34,779 nucleotides of DNA from an uncultured Spirochaetota bacterium. GTDB taxonomy: Bacteria > Spirochaetota > Spirochaetia > Treponematales > Treponemataceae. The position numbers and the translations under genes are program-made. Position 1 is the first letter of the stretch; each line of letters opens with the position of its first letter. The notes beneath the pieces were generated by a model that was given only the letters and a program-made list of their open reading frames with translations, was not told where the DNA came from and made no database searches. Location of the stretch: positions 1-34,779 of the forward strand of contig CALXMF010000020.1 of NCBI GenBank assembly GCA_944389415.1. Reading direction: 5' to 3'. Positions 1 through 9,151 of the stretch are shown here, one piece after another.

Positions 1-960
1 AACTCTCTGGTACTCTCAGAGCTTCAGGATACGATCAATGACAGGGCAGCTCAGATAGAGGCTCAGAACAGAAATCTTTTTGAGAAAGCTGCCGCTGATA
101 TCGCAGAAAAAGAACAGGCTGCCTATGACAGATTCTCCGCTGACTCACAGCAGCGCCTTGATTCCTATCAGGCTCACCTTGATGCCCGTATCGCTGATAT
201 GCAGGCTCACTCCGATGACTGCCTACACAATGCCGCTCAAAACTTTGATGGACAGATAGTCTCTCTGCAAACAGATGTCTCTTCAAGAATCGATCAGATC
301 CAGAGTGCTCTCAACGACTCTCTTTCTCAGGCCCAGTCTCTTGCTGACCAGCTCTCTGATCAGTCTGATACAAACTCTCTGGTACTCTCAGAGCTTCAGG
401 ATACGATCAATGACAGGGCAGCTCAGATAGAGGCTCAGAACAGAAATCTCTTTGAGAAAGCTGCCGCTGATATCGCAGAAAAAGAACAGGCTGCCTATGA
501 CAGATTCTCCGCTGACTCACAGCAGCGCCTTGATTCCTATCAGGCTCACCTTGATGCCCGTATCGCTGATATGCAGGCTCACTCCGATGACTGCCTACAC
601 AATGCCGCTCAAAACTTTGATGGACAGATAGTCTCTCTGCAAACAGATGTCTCTTCAAGAATCGATCAGATCCAGAGTGCTCTCAACGACTCTCTTTCTC
701 AGGCCCAGTCTCTTGCTGACCAGCTCTCTGATCAGTCTGATACAAACTCTCTGGTACTCTCAGAGCTTCAGGATACGATCAATGACAGGGCAGCTCAGAT
801 AGAGGCTCAGAACAGAAATCTCTTTGAGAAAGCTGCTGCTGATATCGCAGAAAAAGAACAGGCTGCCTATGACAGATTCTCCGCTGACTCACAGCAGCGC
901 CTTGATTCCTATCAGGCTCACCTTGATGCCCGTATCGCTGATATGCAGGCTCACTCCGAT
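1..960 (+). repeat. 372-bp coding tandem repeat, block 1 (2.6 copies)
   Basis: Direct repeats with an exact 372-bp period start at 1, 373 and 745. They are near-identical until they diverge after base 960. The differences I found between copies are synonymous third-position changes (CTT/CTC at 78, 450, 822; GCC/GCT at 93, 465, 837). Each unit encodes 124 residues with one cysteine (SDDCLH) in full copies. The block may continue to the left of the window. Confidence 0.95.
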
Positions 961-3900
961 AGTTATATAAACAACGCTCAAGCTGATACAGATAACCGAA
1001 TCGATTTAATACAGCAAACTATTATTGGCAAACTGTCAGATACAGAACAGCAACTGTATACAGCTCTAGAAAATACAAAAACACTTGCAGATCGGCTTGC
1101 AACAGAAGTAAACGGCAACAGTGCTATTCTTGCAGGCTTGCAGGATAAGCTCAATGAACGGGCTCAACAGATAGAAGAACAAAACAAACAGCTTTTTGAA
1201 AAAACAGCTGCTGATATTGAGCAAAAAGAACAAGCAGTATTTGAACAGCTCACACAGAAATCACGACAAAATATAGATAATTGTAAAATCCAAATCGAAG
1301 AACAAATTGCAGTACTCCGCACAATCACAGATGAGTCCCTGAATTCCGTACACAACAGCGCAGAGGACCAATTAAATCAGCTTCGCAGCGACATGAGTAC
1401 CCAAATTAATACAATGAAAGAAGAGTTACACACTTCTCTTTCCGAAACAAAAACACTTGCAGATCGGCTTGCAACAGAAGTAAACGGCAACAGTGCTATT
1501 CTTGCAGGCTTGCAGGATAAGCTGAATGAACGCGCTCAACAAATAGAAGAACAAAATCAAAGACTATTTGAACAAACAAAAACGTTGATAACAGAAAAAG
1601 AACAAACCATCTGTGAACAGTTCACCAGAGAATCAGAGCAACAACTTGCCGAATACCGCGAGCAGATTGAAAATTCAATTGAAGCAATTAGAACTACGAC
1701 AGATTCCGCCTTGTTTTCTGCAAATAATTCTATAGAATATAAATTAGGGAATATTCAAAATGATGTCTCAGAAAAAATAACAGATCTGGAAAACATGCTG
1801 CAAGATGCTTTTGTAAAAACCCAGTCAAGTACAAATCAGCTTTCAGCTTTTGCTGCTGATAATGCAGAGAAACTCTCAGAGCTTCAGAATACGATCAATG
1901 ACAGGGCAGCTCAGATAGAGGCTCAGAACAGAAATCTCTTTGAGAAAGCTGCTGCTGATATCGCAGAAAAAGAACAGGCTGCCTATGACAGATTCTCCGC
2001 TGACTCACAGCAGCGCCTTGATTCCTATCAGGCTCACCTTGATGCCCGTATCGCTGATATGCAGGCTCACTCCGATGACTGCCTACACAATGCCGCTCAA
2101 AACTTTGATGGACAGATAGTCTCTCTGCAAACAGATGTCTCTTCAAGAATCGATCAGATCCAGAGTGCTCTCAACGACTCTCTTTCTCAGGCCCAGTCTC
2201 TTGCTGACCAGCTCTCTGATCAGTCTGATACAAACTCTCTGGTACTCTCAGAGCTTCAGGATACGATCAATGACAGGGCAGCTCAGATAGAGGCTCAGAA
2301 CAGAAATCTCTTTGAGAAAGCTGCTGCTGATATCGCAGAAAAAGAACAGGCTGCCTATGACAGATTCTCCGCTGACTCACAGCAGCGCCTTGATTCCTAT
2401 CAGGCTCACCTTGATGCCCGTATCGCTGATATGCAGGCTCACTCCGATGACTGCCTACACAATGCCGCTCAAAACTTTGATGGACAGATAGTCTCTCTGC
2501 AAACAGATGTCTCTTCAAGAATCGATCAGATCCAGAGTGCTCTCAACGACTCTCTTTCTCAGGCCCAGTCTCTTGCTGACCAGCTCTCTGATCAGTCTGA
2601 TACAAACTCTCTGGTACTCTCAGAGCTTCAGGATACGATCAATGACAGGGCAGCTCAGATAGAGGCTCAGAACAGAAATCTCTTTGAGAAAGCTGCCGCT
2701 GATATCGCAGAAAAAGAACAGGCTGCCTATGACAGATTCTCCGCTGACTCACAGCAGCGCCTTGATTCCTATCAGGCTCACCTTGATGCCCGTATCGCTG
2801 ATATGCAGGCTCACTCCGATGACTGCCTACACAATGCCGCTCAAAACTTTGATGGACAGATAGTCTCTCTGCAAACAGATGTCTCTTCAAGAATCGATCA
2901 GATCCAGAGTGCTCTCAACGACTCTCTTTCTCAGGCCCAGTCTCTTGCTGACCAGCTCTCTGATCAGTCTGATACAAACTCTCTGGTACTCTCAGAGCTT
3001 CAGGATACGATCAATGACAGGGCAGCTCAGATAGAGGCTCAGAACAGAAATCTTTTTGAGAAAGCTGCCGCTGATATCGCAGAAAAAGAACAGGCTGCCT
3101 ATGACAGATTCTCTCAAGAATCAAATACAAAACTTATATCTTTCGAACATAATCTGGCACAGCAGCTGGCAGATATCCAGGAAAATACGCGCGTATCGCT
3201 GGAAAACACAAACTCTACTGTCAACCAGACTATCTCCGGTTTCAGGCAAGAAATGACTGAATCAATCCAATCATTGCGGCAGGTATTTGAACATGATATG
3301 GCAGAGATGCATGATACAGCAGAGCTCATTTCAGCAGAAACAACAACGAATACAGAAAATATGAATATACTCAAAAGAACTTTTGATGAACAAACAGCGA
3401 GGCTGGATGAACAAACTCATAATTTGTTTGAAAAAACACTTACAGATATCAGTATAAAAGAAAAAAATGCGCACGAGCGTTATACTCAAATGTCAAACGA
3501 AAGGATAGCAGAACTTCATAAAGATACTGAAGCACAGCTGAAAGAGCTCGAATCTTATATTGATACTAAAATAGCGGCAGCACATGAAGTTGCGGATAAC
3601 TATCGGTCAAGTTGGGAAAATGAATCACAACAAACACTTGAGGAAATTCGCTCTCAGATAGCACAATCGGAACAGCTTCTCTCTAATACGGCTGCCCATA
3701 TTGATCAGAAGTTTTCAGAACTTCAAACTACAGCAATTCAGTCAGAAAATCGAATCTCCGAAATAAACTCAGAAAATAACCGCCGGTTATCTGATATTTA
3801 TGATTCTGTACAAGACCGTATCACAGAAATAAAAGATGCAGCAGAAAACGCGCTGCAGGAATTTATTATATCGTGTGATAATCGCCAAATGGCATATTTA

Positions 3901-6069
3901 GAAGATTTAACCAGACAACTAGCTACTTACCGGAAGGATATGGATTATAGGATGCGGCAAATTACAGAACTCGAAAATGATTCTGTACAAATGGATCAGG
4001 AACTGCGACAAACTATGGAACAAATAAAACAATCCATTCTTGATGATTTCACTGCGTTTACAACTGAACAACGAGAGCAGCATCTATCATTCTCTCAGGA
4101 CATCACCAAACGAACCGGTGATATTATGCAGCAAATCACTGAAACAGAAAAAACAATAGCAGATTTACAGCAATCAGCACAATCACTTGTCACTGATAAA
4201 CTGCATAACTTTGAAACAGATTTTGCCGAGGATCTTGCAAAACAGGGACAAGCAATTTCCGCAGAAATCGATGAATGGAAGCAAAACCTCAATAGCCGTC
4301 TCACTTCTTATTTCAATGATTATACAACGGAACGGGAAGAAATCGAAAAAGAATATGCATCAGAACTAAAAACAAAATTGAATGACTTACAAGGACGTAT
4401 CAAAGAATATGCTGATAAGTTTGATGAAGCACTTGCAGCACTTGACCAAGATACATTAAATAAAATTAACAATATTGAGTTAAATATACGAACACTCAGT
4501 GATACATGCAGCGCAAATTTTGCCGATGCAAAAACTGAAGTAAACAAACTTATTCAAAATGCATTAACTGCACAGACAGATTCTCTCACCACAACTCTCG
4601 CTCATTATGAGAAAGATATTTATGGGAAACTCGATGCGGTCACTGCAAAAATATCAGAAACAGAAAACCGTAATGATGCAGAAATACAAACTATTATTTC
4701 TGATTTCAATGCATGGAAAGACCGTCTCTCACAGCAGCTTGATGAAACACGTTCTATCTTCAGAGGCAAAATTGATAATCTGGAATCCAGCTCTTCTGAG
4801 CTCATTGCACAGGCAAAAGCATCGCTGGAAACAGAAATAGACTCATCAAACGACAAACTGCGAATAAAACAAAATGAAATAGAAACAGAATTCTATTCTC
4901 TAAAAGAAAATGCAGAACAAAGCTTATCTTTGTACCATGATCAGGCAAACAACCTCATCAAAGATTTCCAACAGACATATGAAAATTTGATACAAGATAC
5001 ACAACAGCGTTTGAAAGAACAACATGCGTCCGCAGATAGCCAGTTACAGACAATAAAAAATCAAATACAGGATATCAGAGATAAAACAGAAGCAACACAT
5101 TCACAAATATTGCTTAAAATGCAGGATGACGCAAATCAAATTAACGATACTCTGGATAATCTTGATAAGCGTATAAAAGATTTCCTGCTGCAGGTTCCTG
5201 CAATTACACAAGTTGAAGAAACAAAAATACAACTTGAAAAGGAATTATCGGATTTGCGCGTGGAGATTACCAAAACAGATTCATTCAGAAATTTACTCCA
5301 GTCCCTTGAAAATGACTATCAGAAAATGCGCGACATGGAAGAAGAAGTCAATCAGAAAATGTTACGATTTACTTCTGATAAGAAACAAATAGAAAATATG
5401 GAAGAAAATTTTAGCCATTTGCTTTCTATTTCAGATTCGATGGATCAAAAAATTTCAGAAATTCAAACATCAAGTGATGATCTACAAAAACTACTTATTG
5501 AAGTGCGACGAGCACAAGATCAACTGAATGGTATCACAACAAGATACGAACGGCTTGAAGGCAAAAATGAAGTGTTGGATCAGACAATCAATGATGTAGA
5601 CAAATCATTTGATAAGCTGCGTGAACTTGAAACAAAACTGCGCAATTGTTCAGAAAAAACTGATATGCTGCCTGAAAAGTTGTCCCAGGTACAGGGAGAT
5701 GTTGATAAATTACTTGCCAAAGACGACCGCATCAATGACGCTTTGACAAAGCTTGAAACCTTCCAAAACCTTATAGCGGAAACAGAAAGCAGAATGGATG
5801 AATTGAGAAATACTAAAGAAAATATGAATCGAACAGAAACAAGGCTTCAGCAACTTGCAAAAACAGCAGATGAGCAAATTAATCTCCTGCGTGCACTTGT
5901 TTCACAAGACATTAATGAAAATCCTGTTGTTCCGGAGCCATTGCCATCAACAGCTCTGCGGGATCAAGTACGAGAACTCAATCACCGAGGCTGGAGTGTA
6001 CAAGAAATTGCACGAGCCCTAAAACGTTCAGTTGCAGAAGTCGAATTGATTTTGGAACTTCCTCATTAA
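1..6069 (+). CDS. Giant repeat coiled-coil protein (SpiroCoCo-like), 5' end outside window
   Basis: The frame is open from base 1 to the TAA at 6067-6069, so the gene is partial at its 5' end; 2022 codons are visible. Internal ATGs such as the one at 199 lie inside repeats and are not credible starts. The protein is almost entirely Gln/Glu/Ala/Ser/Lys/Asp-rich helix of coiled-coil character, with no signal peptide or membrane segment in the visible part. The first half is made of 124-residue repeats; the remainder (about 3115-5930) is non-repetitive coiled coil. The last 40 or so residues (about 5950-6066) form a compact segment with the pattern RGWSVQEIARAL...VAEVELIL, which resembles a small helix-turn-helix. 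From memory this matches the spirochaete family named SpiroCoCo. The function is unknown; a cytoplasmic scaffold or filament role is only a guess. It is convergent with ispDF. Confidence 0.85.
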   Translation, partial: NSLVLSELQDTINDRAAQIEAQNRNLFEKAAADIAEKEQAAYDRFSADSQQRLDSYQAHLDARIADMQAHSDDCLHNAAQNFDGQIVSLQTDVSSRIDQIQSALNDSLSQAQSLADQLSDQSDTNSLVLSELQDTINDRAAQIEAQNRNLFEKAAADIAEKEQAAYDRFSADSQQRLDSYQAHLDARIADMQAHSDDCLHNAAQNFDGQIVSLQTDVSSRIDQIQSALNDSLSQAQSLADQLSDQSDTNSLVLSELQDTINDRAAQIEAQNRNLFEKAAADIAEKEQAAYDRFSADSQQRLDSYQAHLDARIADMQAHSDSYINNAQADTDNRIDLIQQTIIGKLSDTEQQLYTALENTKTLADRLATEVNGNSAILAGLQDKLNERAQQIEEQNKQLFEKTAADIEQKEQAVFEQLTQKSRQNIDNCKIQIEEQIAVLRTITDESLNSVHNSAEDQLNQLRSDMSTQINTMKEELHTSLSETKTLADRLATEVNGNSAILAGLQDKLNERAQQIEEQNQRLFEQTKTLITEKEQTICEQFTRESEQQLAEYREQIENSIEAIRTTTDSALFSANNSIEYKLGNIQNDVSEKITDLENMLQDAFVKTQSSTNQLSAFAADNAEKLSELQNTINDRAAQIEAQNRNLFEKAAADIAEKEQAAYDRFSADSQQRLDSYQAHLDARIADMQAHSDDCLHNAAQNFDGQIVSLQTDVSSRIDQIQSALNDSLSQAQSLADQLSDQSDTNSLVLSELQDTINDRAAQIEAQNRNLFEKAAADIAEKEQAAYDRFSADSQQRLDSYQAHLDARIADMQAHSDDCLHNAAQNFDGQIVSLQTDVSSRIDQIQSALNDSLSQAQSLADQLSDQSDTNSLVLSELQDTINDRAAQIEAQNRNLFEKAAADIAEKEQAAYDRFSADSQQRLDSYQAHLDARIADMQAHSDDCLHNAAQNFDGQIVSLQTDVSSRIDQIQSALNDSLSQAQSLADQLSDQSDTNSLVLSELQDTINDRAAQIEAQNRNLFEKAAADIAEKEQAAYDRFSQESNTKLISFEHNLAQQLADIQENTRVSLENTNSTVNQTISGFRQEMTESIQSLRQVFEHDMAEMHDTAELISAETTTNTENMNILKRTFDEQTARLDEQTHNLFEKTLTDISIKEKNAHERYTQMSNERIAELHKDTEAQLKELESYIDTKIAAAHEVADNYRSSWENESQQTLEEIRSQIAQSEQLLSNTAAHIDQKFSELQTTAIQSENRISEINSENNRRLSDIYDSVQDRITEIKDAAENALQEFIISCDNRQMAYLEDLTRQLATYRKDMDYRMRQITELENDSVQMDQELRQTMEQIKQSILDDFTAFTTEQREQHLSFSQDITKRTGDIMQQITETEKTIADLQQSAQSLVTDKLHNFETDFAEDLAKQGQAISAEIDEWKQNLNSRLTSYFNDYTTEREEIEKEYASELKTKLNDLQGRIKEYADKFDEALAALDQDTLNKINNIELNIRTLSDTCSANFADAKTEVNKLIQNALTAQTDSLTTTLAHYEKDIYGKLDAVTAKISETENRNDAEIQTIISDFNAWKDRLSQQLDETRSIFRGKIDNLESSSSELIAQAKASLETEIDSSNDKLRIKQNEIETEFYSLKENAEQSLSLYHDQANNLIKDFQQTYENLIQDTQQRLKEQHASADSQLQTIKNQIQDIRDKTEATHSQILLKMQDDANQINDTLDNLDKRIKDFLLQVPAITQVEETKIQLEKELSDLRVEITKTDSFRNLLQSLENDYQKMRDMEEEVNQKMLRFTSDKKQIENMEENFSHLLSISDSMDQKISEIQTSSDDLQKLLIEVRRAQDQLNGITTRYERLEGKNEVLDQTINDVDKSFDKLRELETKLRNCSEKTDMLPEKLSQVQGDVDKLLAKDDRINDALTKLETFQNLIAETESRMDELRNTKENMNRTETRLQQLAKTADEQINLLRALVSQDINENPVVPEPLPSTALRDQVRELNHRGWSVQEIARALKRSVAEVELILELPH
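961..1871 (+). repeat. Diverged 372-bp coding repeats between the two identical blocks
   Basis: The same 124-residue architecture continues in strongly diverged form. The pattern RAxQIExQNxxLFE followed by KEQ recurs, and one stretch beginning acaaaaacacttgcagatcgg-like at 1075 and again at 1447 is nearly identical and exactly 372 bp apart. The period is therefore kept even where the sequence is old, so the identical blocks on either side look like later expansion or homogenisation. Confidence 0.85.
1872..3114 (+). repeat. 372-bp coding tandem repeat, block 2 (3.3 copies)
   Basis: This block is nearly identical to block 1. Equivalent points lie 372 bp apart, for example the CTC/CTT codons ending at 1938, 2310, 2682 and 3054. 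It enters from diverged sequence near 1872 (one Asn for Asp change in the first copy) and leaves after base 3114. Confidence 0.95.
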
Positions 6070-6083
6070 AAGTGTAGAATTAC

Positions 6084-6117
6084 TGTCTACTGAAATACTA
6101 AACTATTTCAGTAGACA
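6084..6117 (+). terminator. Hairpin terminator between convergent genes
   Basis: A perfect 14-bp inverted repeat (6084-6097 with 6104-6117, 6-base loop) begins 14 bases after the coiled-coil stop codon and is followed by TTTATCT. It lies between two converging genes, so it may also stop transcription coming from ispDF, although the U-tract is weak on both sides. Confidence 0.75.
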
Positions 6118-6194
6118 TTTATCTAAATAGGCAATACTTAAAATATTGTGTACGTTCGATATGTATATTATGAAAGTATTTTCGGCAGTAAAAT

Positions 6195-7421
6195 TCAGAT
6201 ACTATTTTTAACTAGCAGACACGAAGCATATGCTTCAACAGCTTCACCTCTGCCTATTTTACCAATTTTTTCACCCGTCTTTGCTTTTACAAATATCTGC
6301 TCTGCAGATACATCCAGGATTTTCGCGATAGATTCGCAAACCTGATGCCTATACGGTAAAAACTTTGGCTGCTCAAGAGCAACAACACAATCTAAATTCG
6401 CAAGACTCCATCCTGCTTTAGAAACACTTTTCCATACAACATTTAGCAGTTCTGCAGAATCAGCGTCTTTCCATCGCATATCCGACGGAGGAAAATATGA
6501 TCCAATATCACCTAATCCGGCAGCCCCAAGTAAAGCGTCAGCAACAGCATGCAGTAACACATCTCCGTCGGAATGCCCATCTTCGCCTTTCTCAAAGGGA
6601 ATCGTAACGCCGCCAAGAATCAGTTTTCTGCCAACAACAAGTCGGTGCAGATCATAGCCAAATCCAATACGAATCATTGCTGTTTGTTCCTGAATATCTT
6701 TAGGATAAGTAATTTTAATATTCCGCACATCACCGGGAACTGTATATACAGGAGAAATATAATCACTCCATATTTCAGTATCATCAGTGTACACTTTACC
6801 AGAATCTGCCGCCCTGCAATGTGCATCTATAAGGGGAGCAAGCATAAATGCCTGCGGAGTCTGCACCGCAGCAAGAGTACTGCGTACAAGATGACGAACA
6901 ATCTTGCCGCAACTGTCAATCTCTTTTTGAGTATCTGTTGGCGTCAGAGCCGGTACAGCAGCACCATATATCTGGGCTCCTTCTGCTGTTGCTGTTATCA
7001 CCTGCGGAGAAATAAAAGGTCTGGCACCATCATGAATAAGCACAATTACATTATCAGCAGCAGCTGCAATATCAGCATGCGCCATAACCGCACGTAAACC
7101 ATGATACACAGACTCCTGCCTATCTCTCCCGCCTTCTGCTAAAATTAAGGGAACCTGATTATGTGTAAAAATATCTTTCAAAAAAGGAGAAGTATATAAT
7201 GCCTCTCGTGTTTCATCACGGGCACTTTGATCATGCATACGGTAAGTTATAACACAGGCGTCCAGCGGCAGAGTTTTTATAAAAGGTTCAACTGCTGCGG
7301 CTAGAACAGACAATCCTGATGACAGACGCAGAAATTCTTTTTTAACAGAACCGCCCATTCTATTTGAAGAACCGGCTGCTGTGACTACCAGTACAAATGA
7401 CTGGTTATTCTTCGTCTCCAT
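6195..7421 (-). CDS. ispDF: Bifunctional IspD/IspF enzyme of the MEP isoprenoid pathway
   Basis: This is a fusion of 2-C-methyl-D-erythritol 4-phosphate cytidylyltransferase (IspD, residues about 1-245) and 2-C-methyl-D-erythritol 2,4-cyclodiphosphate synthase (IspF, about 250-408). The two domains catalyse the third and fifth steps of the non-mevalonate route to isopentenyl diphosphate. IspD motifs are AAGSSNRMG (residues 15-23), HDGARPF and a TDD segment. IspF shows FGYDLHR, with presumed zinc ligands Asp257 and His259, and GHSDGDVLLHA with His291. I place the start at the ATG at 7421. It overlaps the carD stop by 17 bases inside the acidic carD tail, which implies translational coupling. 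ATGs at 7427 or 7430 and a TTG at 7463 are alternatives. The carD-ispDF order is familiar from Treponema. Confidence 0.95.
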   Translation of the reverse strand: METKNNQSFVLVVTAAGSSNRMGGSVKKEFLRLSSGLSVLAAAVEPFIKTLPLDACVITYRMHDQSARDETREALYTSPFLKDIFTHNQVPLILAEGGRDRQESVYHGLRAVMAHADIAAAADNVIVLIHDGARPFISPQVITATAEGAQIYGAAVPALTPTDTQKEIDSCGKIVRHLVRSTLAAVQTPQAFMLAPLIDAHCRAADSGKVYTDDTEIWSDYISPVYTVPGDVRNIKITYPKDIQEQTAMIRIGFGYDLHRLVVGRKLILGGVTIPFEKGEDGHSDGDVLLHAVADALLGAAGLGDIGSYFPPSDMRWKDADSAELLNVVWKSVSKAGWSLANLDCVVALEQPKFLPYRHQVCESIAKILDVSAEQIFVKAKTGEKIGKIGRGEAVEAYASCLLVKNSI

Positions 7422-8028
7422 CTCCATCATCTTCATCCATGATGACTTCTTCATCTTCGTCAAAAACTTCGTCTACATCATCATCAAAATCGTCATTTGA
7501 TATATTATGTTTAGGATCACGTACAGGTCCTAAAGGTTCAAGTTTTTCATGAATGATTGCTTCAACTTCTTTTACAGGCTTATCAAGAGCAAAAGAAATC
7601 TCATCCTCAAGCAATTTCTTTGCCGAGTCATAAAGTTTTCGCTCCATAATTGGCAATTCTTTAACCTTACTGCGATGATACAGGCAGCGCACTATAGCAG
7701 CGATATCGCTTACACTCCCTTTTTTAAGTAAATCAAGATTCTGCTGATACCGCGCTTTCCAATCAGAAGTAATCGGCTCCATTTCATCGCCGATCTTATT
7801 CAAAGCTTCCTGTGCCTCTTCATATGAAACAATTGGGCGAATTCCCAACTCATCAACTTTATCAGTAGGTACCATAATAACCATATCTGAAACTTCAAGA
7901 TAAATCACATAGTATAAAAATGTTTTCTCTTTAAATTTCTTTTCACATATATCAGTTATTTTGCCAACACCCTGACTAGGATACACAATCTTCTGATTAA
8001 CCTGGAATTTTGTCTGAACATCACTCAT
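7405..8028 (-). CDS. carD: CarD-family RNA polymerase-binding regulator
   Basis: The product is 207 residues. The N-terminal part has the CarD/CdnL/TRCF Tudor-like RNA polymerase interaction domain (VYPSQGVGKITDI, residues about 13-75). It is followed by a helical region and an extremely acidic tail of Asp/Glu from about residue 180. Family members bind the RNA polymerase beta subunit and modulate open-complex stability, notably at rRNA promoters. The acidic tail is encoded by a repetitive GAT/GAA/GAC stretch that also holds the ispDF start. The ATG at 8028 is the only sensible start. There is no Shine-Dalgarno sequence because a promoter -10 sits directly upstream, so the mRNA may be leaderless. 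Confidence 0.92.
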   Translation of the reverse strand: MSDVQTKFQVNQKIVYPSQGVGKITDICEKKFKEKTFLYYVIYLEVSDMVIMVPTDKVDELGIRPIVSYEEAQEALNKIGDEMEPITSDWKARYQQNLDLLKKGSVSDIAAIVRCLYHRSKVKELPIMERKLYDSAKKLLEDEISFALDKPVKEVEAIIHEKLEPLGPVRDPKHNISNDDFDDDVDEVFDEDEEVIMDEDDGDGDEE

Positions 8029-8035
8029 ATTATAT

Positions 8036-8064
8036 AGTATACCACAAAATTGAATATTTTTGAA
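8036..8064 (-). promoter_or_regulatory. Putative carD promoter, possibly leaderless
   Basis: On the minus strand TTCAAA (8059-8064) and TATACT (8036-8041) are separated by exactly 17 bases. The -10 ends 7 bases before the carD ATG, so transcription would start at or next to the start codon. It matches the sigma-70 consensus at 4/6 and 5/6 positions. Confidence 0.55.
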
Positions 8065-8292
8065 TAGACGTATTCACACCAGGTCTAGATACCTTGTATC
8101 AGATACATTGAACGATATGTCTCGGCAACAGGTCTAACAGAATACATATCATAAAATATAAAAGCGTATGTGTCACAGTATATATTAGAAACAAGTATGT
8201 ACCAATAAGGCCGCTCAACAAAGTTATTATTCTTATCTAAAACAGGTTTGCAAACAATCTTTTTTTGTGTATGGTATATGCTGGAGGTTATT

Positions 8293-9138
8293 ATGGACAA
8301 GAGAGTCTTAACAATTCAGGATATTTCATGTGTCGGACAATGTTCGCTTACTGTCGCACTGCCGGTTATTTCAGCATGCGGACTTGAAACAGCAGTACTA
8401 CCCAGTTCCGTACTATCAACACACACTGGCGGCTTTAAAGGATATACATTCCGTGATCTGACAGGTGACATGGACGCAATTCTAGCCCACTGGGAAAAAG
8501 AAAACATAACATTTGACGCTTTTTATACCGGCTATGTGAGCAAAGAACAAATTCCGCTTATTCTTAAAATTATGAAAAAAACTGCACGCAAAGGAGCATT
8601 GCGAATCGTCGATCCTGTAATGGCTGATAACGGTAAAATGTATCCAGGATTTGATAAATCATTTCCATCTGAAATGGTAAAACTCTGTGCAGAGGCAGAT
8701 GTTATTCTTCCTAATTTAACTGAAGCATCTTTCCTGCTTGACATCCCCTATGTTGGAGATAATCGCAATGGTACAGATTACGATCAAACGTATATTGAGG
8801 ATATACTAAAGAAACTACATTGTCTTGGCAGTAAAAATGTTGTACTTACAGGCGTCACTTTTCAAGCCGATAAGCTTGGATGCGCCTGTTACGATGGAAA
8901 ATCAGTCAGTTATTATTTTAATGATCGTATTGATAAGACAATGCATGGTACTGGTGATGTCTATGCTGCATCCTTTACCGGAGCTCTCTGCCGAGGCTGG
9001 TCACTTTCAGCAGCAGCTGCGCTTGGAGCAGATTTCGTTGTAGAGTCAATGAAAGCGACCATAGATGATCCAGATCACTGGTATGGTGTTAAGTTTGAAA
9101 AGGCTCTGCCCTACTTAATAAAACGTTTAACAGCATAA
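8293..9138 (+). CDS. pdxY: Pyridoxal/pyridoxamine kinase (PdxY/PdxK type)
   Basis: A 281-residue ribokinase-like sugar/vitamin kinase that phosphorylates pyridoxal or pyridoxamine in the vitamin B6 salvage pathway. The N-terminus (VLTIQDISCVGQCSLTVALP) and the segments DPVMADNG (residues 107-114), PNLTEA (140-145) and GTGDVYAASFTGAL (219-232, with Asp222 as presumed catalytic base) are diagnostic. Length is normal for PdxY. The start at 8293 is set by a GGAGG at 8283-8287 with a 5-base spacer; the frame is open 15 codons further upstream but those codons lack a ribosome site. Transcription diverges from carD; a weak TTGCAA/TATGGT pair at 8248-8275 could be its promoter. The choice between PdxY and PdxK-like activity cannot be settled from the sequence. 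Confidence 0.9.
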   Translation: MDKRVLTIQDISCVGQCSLTVALPVISACGLETAVLPSSVLSTHTGGFKGYTFRDLTGDMDAILAHWEKENITFDAFYTGYVSKEQIPLILKIMKKTARKGALRIVDPVMADNGKMYPGFDKSFPSEMVKLCAEADVILPNLTEASFLLDIPYVGDNRNGTDYDQTYIEDILKKLHCLGSKNVVLTGVTFQADKLGCACYDGKSVSYYFNDRIDKTMHGTGDVYAASFTGALCRGWSLSAAAALGADFVVESMKATIDDPDHWYGVKFEKALPYLIKRLTA

Positions 9139-9151
9139 CAAGTTACCACAC

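Noticed and set aside
35-2890. Recurring 83-codon minus-strand frames opposite the coiled-coil repeats
   Set aside because: They repeat only because the plus-strand coding repeat does; they have no ribosome sites and no known family.
6573-7097. 174-codon plus-strand frame opposite ispDF
   Set aside because: Antisense shadow of well-conserved IspD/IspF motifs.
8085-8300. 71-codon minus-strand frame between carD and pdxY
   Set aside because: It starts with TTG inside pdxY, has no ribosome site and no recognisable family. The last 50 codons have a protein-like composition, so a gene relic is possible but unsupported.
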